Source: SHVO01 sp041905795
GTDB lineage: Bacteria > Pseudomonadota > Alphaproteobacteria > Rhodospirillales > Rhodospirillaceae
Direction: 5' to 3'
NCBI GenBank assembly: GCA_041905795.1
Contig: JAYRKL010000002.1
Span: 1 to 64,000 of the forward strand
Length of the DNA stretch: 64,000 nucleotides
Part shown: one piece after another, positions 1 through 10,125 of the stretch
How positions within the stretch are numbered: the first letter of the stretch is position 1
Layout: every line of letters starts with the position of its first letter
The notes under the pieces: model-generated
What the model was told of the DNA's origin: nothing
What the model saw: only the letters and a program-made list of their open reading frames with translations
Database searches by the model: none
Position numbers and translations under genes: made by a program

Positions 1-70
1 CGCCCGAATGCGAAGCCAAAGCCCTGGCGCCTGGGGGCTACGCCCTGACCGGGCAAGTTGGAGAACCGTG

Positions 71-1225
71 ATGGCCTTGAAGATCGCGAACCGCGGCGTG
101 GTGCCGCCGTTCATCGTCATGGACGTGCTGCGGGACGCGCTCACCCTCGAGGCCGCGGGGCGCAGCGTGATCCATCTGGAGGTCGGTCAGCCGTCCACCG
201 GGATTCCCAGGAAGGCGCTCGCCGATATCGGCCGCGCGCTCAACGACGACATTCTGGGCTACACCATGGCGGGCGGGATTCCGCCGCTGCGCGCCAGGAT
301 CGCCGCCCACTACAAGAAGACCGACGGCATCGACCTCGATCCGGAGCGCGTGTTCGTGACCATGGGATCGTCGGCGGCCTTTACGCTCGCGTTCCTCACC
401 GCCTTCGAGGCCGGCGACCGCGTGGCGCTGGCGTCGCCGGGCTACCCCGCATACCGCCACATCCTCAAGAGCCTGGGGATCGTGCCGGACCTGATCCCGG
501 TGGACGCGTCCACCCATTACGCGGTGACGCCGGACCACCTCAAGAAACTGCCCAGGCTCCCCGACGGGCTGATCATCGCGAGCCCGGCCAATCCCACGGG
601 CTCCGTGATCGCGCCGGCGGAGTTCAAGGCGCTGGCCACCTTCTGCCACGACAGCGGCATTCGCTTGATCTCCGACGAGATTTACCACGGCATCACGTTC
701 GGGCCGAAAGCCGTGAGCGCGGCGGCCTGCAGCCCCAGCGCCCTCGTCATCAACAGCTTCTCGAAGTATTTCAGCATGACCGGCTGGCGCCTGGGCTGGC
801 TGGTGGTGCCGCCCGATTTCCTCCGCGCCCTGGAATGCCTGGCGCAGAACATGTTCATCTCGGCGCCCACCATCTCGCAGCACGCCGGGGTCGCGGTGTT
901 CGACTGTATCGATGAGCTGGAGGCCAACGTCGCGCGCTACGCCCGCAACCGCGAGATATTGCTGGCGAAACTGCCGGAGATCGGCTTCACGCGCTTCGCG
1001 CCGGCGGACGGCGCGTTCTATCTCTATGCCGATGTGTCGGCGCTGACCGACAACGCCATGGCCTTCTGCAAGGCGATGCTGCACGAGGCCGGCGTGGCGG
1101 CCACGCCCGGGGTCGACTTCGATCCGGTGAACGGGAACCGCTTCGTGCGATTCTCCTTCGCCGGATCGACCGCCGATATCGAGGAGGCCTGCGTCCGCCT
1201 GAAAGCCTGGCGGACGCGTAACTGA
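71..1225 (+). CDS. Class I/II PLP-dependent aminotransferase
   Basis: A 384-residue fold-type I aminotransferase of the aspartate aminotransferase superfamily, a soluble cytosolic enzyme; the substrate cannot be set from sequence. The cofactor site is clear: SPANPTG near residue 174, SDEIYHG (Asp202, Tyr205) and SFSKYFSMTGWRLGW with the Schiff-base lysine at 232. An upstream ATG at position 8 is in frame, but I chose ATG 71 because it has a GGAGA ribosome-binding site and gives an N-terminus (MALKIANRGV) that starts directly in the conserved fold. It converges on the RNase E gene with only a few bases between the two stops. Confidence 0.9.
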   Translation: MALKIANRGVVPPFIVMDVLRDALTLEAAGRSVIHLEVGQPSTGIPRKALADIGRALNDDILGYTMAGGIPPLRARIAAHYKKTDGIDLDPERVFVTMGSSAAFTLAFLTAFEAGDRVALASPGYPAYRHILKSLGIVPDLIPVDASTHYAVTPDHLKKLPRLPDGLIIASPANPTGSVIAPAEFKALATFCHDSGIRLISDEIYHGITFGPKAVSAAACSPSALVINSFSKYFSMTGWRLGWLVVPPDFLRALECLAQNMFISAPTISQHAGVAVFDCIDELEANVARYARNREILLAKLPEIGFTRFAPADGAFYLYADVSALTDNAMAFCKAMLHEAGVAATPGVDFDPVNGNRFVRFSFAGSTADIEEACVRLKAWRTRN

Positions 1226-1231
1226 TCTCTT

Positions 1232-4225
1232 TTACTTAGTATTGTTCTGCCACCAGCCGCCGCGCTTCGGGCCCGCGGGCTCCTCGGGCGCGGGCTGCGG
1301 CGGTGCAGCCGCGGCCGGGATCTGTGCCGGGGCGGGGGCGGGCGCCTCGTCCTTGGCGTCGTCGCTGTCGCCGCGCAGGCGCGACTTGATGGCCCGGAAG
1401 AAGCGCGAGGCGCCGCCGCCGGAGTCCTGGGTGTTTTCCTGAGCGCCCTCGGTGCGGGTTTCCGCCGGGGCGGGCTCACTCACGCGCGGTGCGTCAAAAG
1501 TCTCGGGCGCGGCCGCGCCGGACGCCGCATCCTGCGGTGCGTGTTCGTCTTGCGCGCCCTGGGCGTCGAAATTGCCCTGGCGGTCGCCGTCGCCGCCGCG
1601 GCGCCGACGGCGGCCGCCGCGACGTCCACGGCGCCGGCGCCGTCCATCCTCACGGCCGGTCGGCTCGCCCGGTTCGTCCGCAGTGTGCCCGCCGGCCTGC
1701 TGGTTCGCCGGTTCGTTCGCCGGTTCATCCTGGCCGTTGTCGTCGAAGTCCCGGCCATCGTTGCCTTCGGATATCCCCGCTTCGGAGGAACCCTGTTCGG
1801 ACAGTCTCTGCTCGGACGGGCCCTGGAAACGAGTGTCGTCCGGGCGGCCGTTGTCGTTGCGGTCTTCGCCGCCGCGCCGCCGTCTCCGCCGCCGCCGCCG
1901 CCGCCGTCCGCCGCTTTCCTCGTCGTCGCGCCCCCCGTCACGAGGTCCGCTGTCACGGGGTCCGCCGTCGCGTTCTTCGTCACGGCCGCGTTGCTCGCGG
2001 TTGCGGTCATGATCCCGGTTGCGGTCGCGGTCGCGATCCCGTCCGCCGCGATCCCGGCCACTGTGTTCTCGCCCACCGTGATCCCGGCGGCCCTCGGGAC
2101 GTTCGCGCGGCCGTTCTTCCTCTTCGGTCTCGCCGTCGTCGTCCTCGTCCACCGCCGGCGCGGGCAGGGCCTCGCGTTCAGGTTCGCGGGTGACCATGGG
2201 TTCACCCTCATCGCCGCGATGCGCCTTGATGCGGTCGAGGCGCAGGTTGGGCGGGATCAGCGCCGGATCGCCGAGCACGAAGATCTTGAGGCCGTAGCGC
2301 GCCTCGATCGAGGCCAGCATCTCGCGCTTGTAGTTGAGCAGGTAGAGCGCCACGTCCGGATGGACGGTGATGGTGACTTCGCTCGACCGGCGGCGCACGC
2401 CTTCCTCTTCCAGCATGCGCAGCGAGTGCACGGCCGCGGATTCGGTCGAACGCACCATGCCGGAGCCGGCGCAATGGGCGCAGACCTTGAAGTTGGTCTC
2501 AATCAGGCTGGGACGCAGCCGTTGACGTGACAGTTCCAGGAGGCCGAAGTGGCTGATGCGGCCGACCTGGATGCGGGCGCGGTCGGCCTTCAGCGATTCC
2601 TTGAGCTTGCGTTCAACCGCGTGGTTGTTGCGGTTGTCTTCCATGTCGATGAAGTCGATGACGATCAGGCCGGCCAGGTCGCGCAGCCGCAATTGCCGCG
2701 CGATCTCCTCGGCCGCTTCCATGTTGGTCTTGTAGGCGGTCTCCTCGATATGCCGCTCCTTGGTGGCGCGGCCCGAGTTGACGTCGATGGCGACCAGCGC
2801 TTCGGTCTGGGCGAATACGATCGAACCGCCCGAGCGCAGCTGCACCATCGGGCTGTTAATGGATTCCATCTGGGTTTCCACCTGGTAGCGGTGGAACAGC
2901 GGGATGATGTCGTCCTTGTAGCGCTGCACCTTCTTGGCGTGGGACGGCGTCAAGGTCTTCATGAAGTCCTTGCCAGTCTTGTAGCCTTCCTCGCCGTCGA
3001 CCCAGATCTCCTCGATGTCGCGCGAGTAGATGTCGCGGATGGCGCGCTTGATCAGGCTGGCTTCCTCGTGGATGAGCGCCGGCGCGCGGCTGCCCATGGT
3101 CACTTCGCGGATCTGGTTCCAGGTGCGCTGCAGGTATTCGTAGTCGCGCTTGATTTCGGCGCGGTTGCGGTCGGCGCCGGCAGTGCGCAGGATCACCGCC
3201 ATGTTGGCCGGCAGTTCCAGGTCGCCGACGATCTGCTTCAGGCGCCGGCGGTCCTGCGCCGAGGTGATCTTGCGCGATACGCCGCCGCCACGGGCGGAGT
3301 TGGGCATCAGCACGCAGTAGCGGCCGGCCAGCGACAGGAAGGTGGTGAGCGCCGCGCCCTTGTTGCCGCGCTCTTCCTTGACCACCTGGATCAGCATGAT
3401 CTGGCGGCGCTTGATGACTTCCTGGATCTTGTAGTGGCGCGCGGCCACGAAGCGGCGGCGCTGTTTGTCCGCCGCGGCGGCGTCGTCCTCATCGTCATCC
3501 TCGCCGCCGACGGTGTCGGGGGCGGGCGCCGGCGGCAGGATTTCGGCGGGCGCGGTTTCCACGCCGCCTTCCGGCGCCGAAGTTTCCGGCGCGGTGTCGC
3601 CGCCCACTTCGGTCACGGTCTCGGCGGTGGCGACCGGTTCGATCTCTTCGATCACGCCGCGCTGTGGTTCGGGCCCACCATCGTCTTCGTGATGCGGCTC
3701 CGGCGCGGCGCCGCCTTCGGCCGGCGCGGATTCGTCGTGCGGTTCGTCGGGCGAGATCTCGGTGGTGATCGCCGGCGGAATGAAGGCCAGCGGCACTTCG
3801 CCGTGTTCATCGTGCGCGTGGTCGTCATGCGCATGGTCATCATGGGCATGTTCGTCATGGCCATGATCGTCGTGGTGATGATCGTGGTCCTCGGTGTGCG
3901 GCGGCGGCGCGGCGGACGGATGATCGTCCTCCTCCTGCTGGCGCGCGACTTCGGCCATCAGGCGTTCGCGGTCGGCGACCGGGATCTGATAATAGTCCGG
4001 GTGGATTTCGCTGAAGGCCAGGAACCCGTGCCGGTTCCCGCCGTAGTCGACGAAGGCCGCCTGAAGCGAGGGCTCAACCCTGACCACCTTGGCCAGGTAG
4101 ATGTTGCCCTTGATTTGCTTCTTGGTTGAGGTCTCTACATCGAACTCTTCAAGCCGTGTTCCGTCCAGTACCACGACCCGGGTCTCTTCCGGGTGCGTGG
4201 CGTCGATCAGCATTCTTTTGACCAT
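1232..4225 (-). CDS. rne: Ribonuclease E
   Basis: Endoribonuclease and degradosome scaffold, 997 residues. The N-terminus (MLIDATHPEETRVVV) and split S1 domain match alphaproteobacterial RNase E: the S1 half ending VDYGGNRHGFLAF is followed at about residues 95-255 by a low-complexity acidic insert holding a His/Asp-rich stretch (about 108-140), after which S1 resumes. The catalytic region carries AIDVNSGR (about 478) and VIDFIDM. A zinc-link type CAHCAGSG lies near 580. The C-terminal third is disordered and Arg/Glu/Asp-rich with a run of 11 arginines near 776, typical of RNA- and partner-binding tails. The His-rich insert is longer than I would expect and could bind metal; that is inference. 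Confidence 0.97.
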   Translation of the reverse strand: MVKRMLIDATHPEETRVVVLDGTRLEEFDVETSTKKQIKGNIYLAKVVRVEPSLQAAFVDYGGNRHGFLAFSEIHPDYYQIPVADRERLMAEVARQQEEDDHPSAAPPPHTEDHDHHHDDHGHDEHAHDDHAHDDHAHDEHGEVPLAFIPPAITTEISPDEPHDESAPAEGGAAPEPHHEDDGGPEPQRGVIEEIEPVATAETVTEVGGDTAPETSAPEGGVETAPAEILPPAPAPDTVGGEDDDEDDAAAADKQRRRFVAARHYKIQEVIKRRQIMLIQVVKEERGNKGAALTTFLSLAGRYCVLMPNSARGGGVSRKITSAQDRRRLKQIVGDLELPANMAVILRTAGADRNRAEIKRDYEYLQRTWNQIREVTMGSRAPALIHEEASLIKRAIRDIYSRDIEEIWVDGEEGYKTGKDFMKTLTPSHAKKVQRYKDDIIPLFHRYQVETQMESINSPMVQLRSGGSIVFAQTEALVAIDVNSGRATKERHIEETAYKTNMEAAEEIARQLRLRDLAGLIVIDFIDMEDNRNNHAVERKLKESLKADRARIQVGRISHFGLLELSRQRLRPSLIETNFKVCAHCAGSGMVRSTESAAVHSLRMLEEEGVRRRSSEVTITVHPDVALYLLNYKREMLASIEARYGLKIFVLGDPALIPPNLRLDRIKAHRGDEGEPMVTREPEREALPAPAVDEDDDGETEEEERPRERPEGRRDHGGREHSGRDRGGRDRDRDRNRDHDRNREQRGRDEERDGGPRDSGPRDGGRDDEESGGRRRRRRRRRRRGGEDRNDNGRPDDTRFQGPSEQRLSEQGSSEAGISEGNDGRDFDDNGQDEPANEPANQQAGGHTADEPGEPTGREDGRRRRRGRRGGRRRRRGGDGDRQGNFDAQGAQDEHAPQDAASGAAAPETFDAPRVSEPAPAETRTEGAQENTQDSGGGASRFFRAIKSRLRGDSDDAKDEAPAPAPAQIPAAAAPPQPAPEEPAGPKRGGWWQNNTK

Positions 4226-4839
4226 TGGTCGTCATACTCCGTGACGCGGCGGTTCCCGCGCGCGCCTTGACCCGGCAGGGTGAAAGGGCGCGCGTCCGCG
4301 GCGGGTTGGTGGAAATGGAAAGTCCCGGAGCCAGCGCAACGCCGGCCGTTACAAAGGCAGCAACAATCACGTCCGCTTTTGGAGCGGGCTGCCGCTGTGG
4401 ATAAAATAAAGAGGCCTGACGCACGAATGCCCCCGGGGATGAATCTCTGGGACAAGTGAGGCCGGAAAGGCCGCTGCTTGCCCGGTGGAGCTGGGTCATC
4501 CCGATGGACATTCGCCGGCCAGGGCCGCGGAAGGTCTTCGGAAAAAATCCCGGAAACTCAAGCGGCTGGCGGCTTGCACCGTGTCAGGAACGACCACAAG
4601 CGCAGCCACCATAGACGCCCGCCGGGCAAGGTGACAACCGCAAATGCCACGCGCCTGCAGGGACCTGTCGGGCAACCCCGGAAAACACTGCCTTTAAGAA
4701 TCTTGCCGCCGCCGGCGGTCTATTGTATGTTGTTCTACCTCAATGGGTTAGAAGCAGATTCTTCAGAATTTACGCGAGAATTATGCGGGTTGCTCCGGGG
4801 AAGTGATAGGCGTTACCGGGGCCGCGCCAGGGGATTAAG
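4226..4839. other. rne / amidase divergent intergenic region (614 bp)
   Basis: This stretch separates the divergently transcribed rne and amidase genes. It should contain the rne 5' untranslated leader, which in other bacteria mediates RNase E autoregulation, plus the amidase promoter. A weak sigma-70-like pair, TTGCCG at 4703-4708 and TATGTT at 4726-4731 (17-bp spacing), is the best promoter candidate toward the amidase. I see no convincing gene here; the open frames are GC-driven. Confidence 0.4.
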
Positions 4840-6096
4840 TTGCTGTATTATAAGGATAAAACTCCCTGGATCAGCCGCCGGGGATTGGTCGGCGGGCTGA
4901 CGGCTACGTCGGCGGCCCTTCTTCTGCCTCACCGTGCCTTTGCGGTAGGGGTGGCTTCGGCCCTGCGGCTTTCCAGCACCGGCGGCCGGACCCGCTTTGT
5001 CCTCGAACTGTCCGAAAACATCGATTTCAGCATTTTCCGCCTGGCCGAGCCCTACCGCATCGTCCTGGACCTGCCGGAACTGGATTTCACCATCGGCAAC
5101 GGCGGCAGTCCGATGCCGCAGGCCACCGGCCTCATCAAGTCGATCCGCTGGGGCCTGTTCCAGGCCGGCGACACCCGGGTGGTGATCGATCTCGCCGACG
5201 CCGCCGAAGTGAAGAACGCTTTTGTGCTGCCCGCCACCGGCGGTACGCCGCACCGCTTCGTGCTCGACCTCGAGCGCACCACCAAGGACAAGTTCCTGGC
5301 CCAGGCCGGGCCGCAATACCGCATCGGCAAGCAGACCGTGCCGCAACAGGCCTTGGCGAGATCGGAAGACAAGACCAGGCCGGTCAAGACTCCCGCTAAT
5401 TCGAAAAAAGTGGTGATGCTCGATCCCGGCCACGGCGGCGTCGATCCCGGCGCCATCGGGGCGTCGGGCATCTACGAGAAGATCATCACCCTCGCCGCGG
5501 CGCGCCAGCTCAAGAGCCGGCTTGAAGACACCGGCCGCTACAAGGTGGTGCTGACGCGCGAGAAGGACGTTTCGGTCGGCCTTACCGAGCGGCGGGAATT
5601 GGCCCACGAGGCGGGCGCGGACATCTTTGTTTCGCTGCATGCGGATTCCATCGCCAACAAGACGGTGCGCGGCCTTTCGGTCTACACCCTCTCGGAAAAG
5701 GCCTCCGACGCCGAAGCCGCGGCGCTCGCCGACCAGGAGAACGAGGCCGACCGCATCATCGGCATCGACCTCTCGCGCGAAACCCAGGAAGTGCGCCATA
5801 TCCTGGTGGACCTGGCGCAACGCGAAAGCATGAACCTCGCCACCCGCGTCGCCGGGCGCCTGATCGACCAGTTGAAGCGCGAAGCCATGATGTTGCGCAC
5901 CGCCCACCGCTTCGCCCGCTTCGCCGTGCTCAAATCCCCGGATATCCCGTCGGTGCTGATCGAGATGGGCTACCTCTCGCATAAAGAGGAAGAAGCCGCG
6001 CTCAAGACCGAGACCTACCGGGCCAAATTGATGGCCGCCGTGGTGCGGGGGCTGGATGAACATTTCGGGGCATTCCAGAGCGCCCAGCGCTCCTGA
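4840..6096 (+). CDS. amiC: N-acetylmuramoyl-L-alanine amidase (AMIN + amidase_3)
   Basis: Periplasmic zinc amidase that cleaves the amide bond between MurNAc and the stem peptide during cell separation. The TTG start at 4840 follows an AGGGGA ribosome-binding site. The N-terminus has a twin-arginine-type signal (ISRRGLVGG followed by a hydrophobic stretch and AFA), like Tat-exported AmiC. An AMIN domain (about residues 35-150) with RFVLELSENIDFS is followed by amidase_3 from about 190: LDPGHGGVDPGAIG supplies the first zinc histidine, IYEK the glutamate and SLHADS the second histidine. It precedes mrcA in the same direction, the usual alphaproteobacterial order. Confidence 0.93.
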   Translation: MLYYKDKTPWISRRGLVGGLTATSAALLLPHRAFAVGVASALRLSSTGGRTRFVLELSENIDFSIFRLAEPYRIVLDLPELDFTIGNGGSPMPQATGLIKSIRWGLFQAGDTRVVIDLADAAEVKNAFVLPATGGTPHRFVLDLERTTKDKFLAQAGPQYRIGKQTVPQQALARSEDKTRPVKTPANSKKVVMLDPGHGGVDPGAIGASGIYEKIITLAAARQLKSRLEDTGRYKVVLTREKDVSVGLTERRELAHEAGADIFVSLHADSIANKTVRGLSVYTLSEKASDAEAAALADQENEADRIIGIDLSRETQEVRHILVDLAQRESMNLATRVAGRLIDQLKREAMMLRTAHRFARFAVLKSPDIPSVLIEMGYLSHKEEEAALKTETYRAKLMAAVVRGLDEHFGAFQSAQRS

Positions 6097-6265
6097 CCTG
6101 GAACCGCAACTCCGGGCCGCCGTTGTGTTTTCAAGGCTTTTCCGTCCTTTGTGGCCCTAAAGCCACGGCCTGAGACCTACTTTCGCCGCAATTCCGGAGA
6201 GAAATGAGGGGGTTAGCATTGATTCCCCTCAGGTCCCCGGCCGAGGTGTGATAGAGAGCGCGCCC

Positions 6266-8854
6266 ATGGTCGATCCGCAGCCGCAGAACATGTCCGAAAA
6301 GCCCAAACGCGGCCAGCCCAAACGCGGCCTGAAAGCGCCGCCCAAACTTGCCCCCAAGAAGCTCGCGGGTTTCATCGAGGGCTTCGGCGTTTCGCAGAAC
6401 CTGGCGCGCTGGCTGGCGATCGGCGCCGCGGTGGTGCTGCTCGGCGTGTTCGCCGCCGGCGCCGGCGTGATCTTCATCTTCTGGCATTTCAGCCGCGGCC
6501 TGCCGGACTATCACCAGCTCGCCACCTACGACCCGCCGGTCATGACGCGCGTTTACGCCGGCAACGGCCGCCTGATCCAGGAATATGCGGTCGAGGGCCG
6601 CGTGTTCGTGCCGATCCAGGCGATCCCCAAACGCATCAGCGAAGCGTTCATCGCTTCCGAAGACCAGCGCTTCTATACCCACCCCGGCGTTGACCTCATC
6701 GGCCTGACCCGCGCGGTGGTCGAAGCCGTCGGCGACAAGCTCTCGGGCAGCGACCGGCGCCTAAAGGGTGCGTCCACCATCACCCAGCAGGTGGCGCAGC
6801 AATTCCTGCTCGGCAAGGAATACTCGATGGACCGCAAGGTCCGTGAGGCGATCCTGTCCTTGCGCATCGAACGCGCCTTCACCAAGGACCACATCCTCGA
6901 GCTTTACCTCAACCAGCAGTACCTGGGCTTCGGCGCCTACGGCGTGGCCGCCGCGTCCATGAACTATTTCAACAAGTCGCTCGATGAGCTGACCGTCTCC
7001 GAGGCCGCATTCCTGGCCGGCATCACCAAAGGCCCCAATAACTACAATCCGCTGCGGCGCATGGAAGCCGCGGTCGAGCGCCGCAACTACGTCATCGAGC
7101 GCATGCTGGAAGACGGCTACATCACCGCCGCCGAGGCCAAACAGGCGCGCGCCGAGCCGCTCACGGTGCGCGAGCGCGGCGACACCGAGATCGTGGCCGA
7201 CGCCGATTACTTCGCCGAATACATCCGCCGCGACATCGCCAAGGACCAGGGCGAAAGCGCGCTCTATAAAGGCGGGCTCTCGGTCCGCACCACCCTCAAT
7301 CCCGACTACCAGAAATTCGCCAACAAGGCGCTGCGCGACGGCCTGATCTCCTACGACCGCCGCCACGGCTGGCGCGGGCCTCTCACCAAGATCGCCGCCG
7401 GCCGCGACCTGGAACAGCGCTTCAACCAGCTGCCGCCGGTGCCCGGCCTGCTGGAGGAGTGGGACACCGCCATGGTGCAGGCGGTGTCGCCGGAGAAGGC
7501 CGTGATCCTGGTCAAGGGCGGCCTGACCGGGTCGATCCCCATGTCCGAACTGCGCTGGGCCCATGCGGTCGGTCCCGACCAGCGCGCGGGCGCGCCGCCC
7601 AAGGACGCCACATCGGTCTTGCACCCCGGCGACGTCATCGCCGTGGAACGGCTCACGGCCAACAGCGAAGGCGCGGCCTACCCCGAGAATACCTACGGCC
7701 TGCGCCAGATCCCCAATGTCGAAGGCGGCATGGCAGTGCTGGACCCGCACACCGGCCGCGTGCTGGCGCTGTCGGGCGGTTTCTCCTACGCCCGCTCCCA
7801 GTTCAACCGCGGCTCGCAGGCTCTTCGCCAGCCCGGTTCGGCGTTCAAGCCGTTCGTCTATCTCGCCGCCATGGAACAGGGCTTCACGCCCTCGACGCTG
7901 GTCTTGGACGCGCCGTTCGTCATGGACCAGGGGCCGGGGCTGCCCAAGTGGAAGCCCAAGAACTACACCGGCGAATTCCTCGGCCGCGCCACCTTGCGCA
8001 ACGGCCTCGAAAAATCCCAGAACCTCATGACCGTGCGCCTGGCCCAGGCGGTCGGCATGGACAAGGTGGCGGTGGTGGCCGAGAAATTCGGCATCGTCGA
8101 CAAGCTGCCCACCAACCTTGCCAACTCGCTGGGCGCCGAGGTCACCACCGCGCTGCGCCTCACCACGGCCTACGGGGAACTGGTGAACGGCGGCAAGAAG
8201 ATCACGCCGTACTTCATCGACCGCGTGCAGGACCGCCTCGGCAAGACCATCTACCGCTCCGACGGCCGCGCCTGCGAGCAATGCGCCGCCGAACAGTGGG
8301 ACGGCAAGGGGCCGCCGGCGCTTCCCGATGAACGCGAACAGCTGGCCGATCCCGCCAGCGTCTATCAGGTCGTGCACATGATGGAAGGCGTGATCGAGCG
8401 CGGCACCGGCACGGCGGCTAAAGCGGTCGGCAAACCGCTGGCCGGCAAAAGCGGCACCTCGAACGACGCGTTCGACGTCTGGTTCCTGGGCTTCTCGCCC
8501 GACTTGGTGGCGGGGGTCTATGTGGGCTTCGACGAGCCGCGCACGCTCGGCCCGAAAGACACCGGCGGCGTGGTGGCGGCGCCGATCTTCCGCGACTTCA
8601 TGATCGGCGCGCTCAAGGACAAGCCGGCGACGCCGTTCCGCGTGCCGCCGGGCATCAGCTTGGCTCGGGTCAATCTCGACACCGGCCGCCCCGCCGAACC
8701 GGGCGACATCAAGGTGATTCTGGAAGCCTTCAAGACCGGCACGTCGCCCTCGACCCAGGCCTCCATCGACGGCCAGTCGGATCAACTCGATCCCGACGAG
8801 CCGGGGATGCCGGCTGGTTCGCCTGCCCGCCCCACCGCCGGCGGCCTGTACTAA
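6266..8854 (+). CDS. mrcA: Penicillin-binding protein 1A (class A PBP)
   Basis: Bifunctional peptidoglycan glycosyltransferase/transpeptidase of about 862 residues anchored in the inner membrane by one helix (about residues 45-70). The GT51 domain shows EDQRFYTHPGVD and KGASTITQQVAQQF; the PCP-like insertion follows, then the transpeptidase with SxxK (PGSAFKPF, about 525), SQN and KSGTSN (about 728). ATG 6266 has a GAGAG site; an in-frame GTG at 6248 is the alternative. It lies downstream of the amidase and could share its transcript across a 169-bp gap. Confidence 0.95.
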   Translation: MVDPQPQNMSEKPKRGQPKRGLKAPPKLAPKKLAGFIEGFGVSQNLARWLAIGAAVVLLGVFAAGAGVIFIFWHFSRGLPDYHQLATYDPPVMTRVYAGNGRLIQEYAVEGRVFVPIQAIPKRISEAFIASEDQRFYTHPGVDLIGLTRAVVEAVGDKLSGSDRRLKGASTITQQVAQQFLLGKEYSMDRKVREAILSLRIERAFTKDHILELYLNQQYLGFGAYGVAAASMNYFNKSLDELTVSEAAFLAGITKGPNNYNPLRRMEAAVERRNYVIERMLEDGYITAAEAKQARAEPLTVRERGDTEIVADADYFAEYIRRDIAKDQGESALYKGGLSVRTTLNPDYQKFANKALRDGLISYDRRHGWRGPLTKIAAGRDLEQRFNQLPPVPGLLEEWDTAMVQAVSPEKAVILVKGGLTGSIPMSELRWAHAVGPDQRAGAPPKDATSVLHPGDVIAVERLTANSEGAAYPENTYGLRQIPNVEGGMAVLDPHTGRVLALSGGFSYARSQFNRGSQALRQPGSAFKPFVYLAAMEQGFTPSTLVLDAPFVMDQGPGLPKWKPKNYTGEFLGRATLRNGLEKSQNLMTVRLAQAVGMDKVAVVAEKFGIVDKLPTNLANSLGAEVTTALRLTTAYGELVNGGKKITPYFIDRVQDRLGKTIYRSDGRACEQCAAEQWDGKGPPALPDEREQLADPASVYQVVHMMEGVIERGTGTAAKAVGKPLAGKSGTSNDAFDVWFLGFSPDLVAGVYVGFDEPRTLGPKDTGGVVAAPIFRDFMIGALKDKPATPFRVPPGISLARVNLDTGRPAEPGDIKVILEAFKTGTSPSTQASIDGQSDQLDPDEPGMPAGSPARPTAGGLY

Positions 8855-8952
8855 ACACCCGGTTTTTCAGCAGTCATACGACGGCGATTGAAGCCGGGCA
8901 TGGCTTGTGGAAGCGTGTGGCATCCCGTCACTGCCAGCGAAAGGCTTCCCTC

Positions 8953-10005
8953 ATGCAAGTCAAAGCATTCGGCGCGCAATCGGCCACCAGCCCGATTGCC
9001 CCCATGACCATCGCGCGCCGCGCGGCCGGCCCGAAGGACGTGGCGATCAAGATCCTGTACTGCGGCGTCTGCCATTCGGACCTGCATACCGCGCGCGGCG
9101 AGTGGAGCGGCGTGCGCTTCCCGACGGTGCCCGGGCACGAAATCATCGGCCGGGTCACGGCTGTCGGTGCCGCGGTGACGCGTTTCAAGGAAGGCGACAC
9201 GGTCGGCGTCGGCTGCATGGTCGACAGCTGCCGCAAGTGCTACTCCTGCGACGACGGTCTGGAGCAGTATTGCAGGGGCCCCCACGGCTTCCAGCTGACG
9301 TACAACGGCTGGATCGACGGCAGCGGCGAGAACACCTACGGCGGCTATTCGTCGGCCATCACCGTCGACGAGCATTTCGTCCTCAAGATCACGCATAAGG
9401 AGTCCGACCTCGCCGCCGCGGCGCCGCTCCTGTGCGCCGGGATCACGACCTGGTCGCCGCTCAGGCACTGGAAAGCCGGCCCGGGCAAGAAGGTGGGCGT
9501 GGTCGGCATCGGCGGGCTCGGCCATATGGGATTGAAGCTCGCGCGCGCGCTGGGCGCTCATGTGGTGGCGTTCACCACCTCGCCGGCCAAGGTGCAGGAC
9601 GCCCGCGATCTCGGCGCCCACGAGGTGGTGGTGTCGCGCGACGCCGCGGAGATGGCGAAGCACGCCGAGAGTCTGGATTTCATCCTCAACACCGTCGCGG
9701 CACCCCATGACCTCGACGCCTTCATCGCGCTGCTCAAGCGTGACGGCACCATGACCCTGGTGGGCGCGCCGGCCACCCCGCATCCCTCGCCGTCGGTGAT
9801 GGGGCTGATCTTCGGCCGCAAATCCCTGGCCGGCTCGGGAATCGGCGGTATCGCCGAAACCCAGGAGATGCTGGATTTCTGCGCCCGGCACGGCATCGTC
9901 TCCGATGTCGAGATGATCACCCCGGCGGAAATCGAGGCGGCCTACGGGCGCATGCTGAAAAGCGACGTGAAATACCGCTTTGTCATCGACATGGCGGCCC
10001 TCTGA
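8953..10005 (+). CDS. Zinc-dependent NAD(P) alcohol dehydrogenase (YahK/CAD-type MDR)
   Basis: Medium-chain dehydrogenase/reductase of 350 residues, closest in pattern to YahK and cinnamyl-alcohol-dehydrogenase-like aldehyde reductases. Catalytic zinc residues are visible in CGVCHSDLH and GHEIIG; the structural zinc lobe has the cysteine cluster DSCRKCYSCDDGLEQYC; the Rossmann motif is GIGGLGHMGLKLA. Translation probably starts at ATG 8953; an in-frame start at 8905 would add 16 residues without homology. It interrupts the mrcA-prfB neighbourhood seen in many relatives. Substrate unknown. Confidence 0.9.
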   Translation: MQVKAFGAQSATSPIAPMTIARRAAGPKDVAIKILYCGVCHSDLHTARGEWSGVRFPTVPGHEIIGRVTAVGAAVTRFKEGDTVGVGCMVDSCRKCYSCDDGLEQYCRGPHGFQLTYNGWIDGSGENTYGGYSSAITVDEHFVLKITHKESDLAAAAPLLCAGITTWSPLRHWKAGPGKKVGVVGIGGLGHMGLKLARALGAHVVAFTTSPAKVQDARDLGAHEVVVSRDAAEMAKHAESLDFILNTVAAPHDLDAFIALLKRDGTMTLVGAPATPHPSPSVMGLIFGRKSLAGSGIGGIAETQEMLDFCARHGIVSDVEMITPAEIEAAYGRMLKSDVKYRFVIDMAAL

Positions 10006-10125
10006 GGAATGCGTGCGGCGCGCCGAATGGGGCCGGGAAGGCGGGGCGCCCTTGTGTTAGGCGCGGGTTTTCCTTAAAAAACCGCCCAGACCGGATTTCC
10101 CAAGCCGGATTCAAGGACATTTCCC

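Noticed and set aside
2549..4129. A 526-residue open frame antisense to rne
   Set aside because: Same GC-shadow pattern; the RNase E frame on the other strand is conserved throughout.
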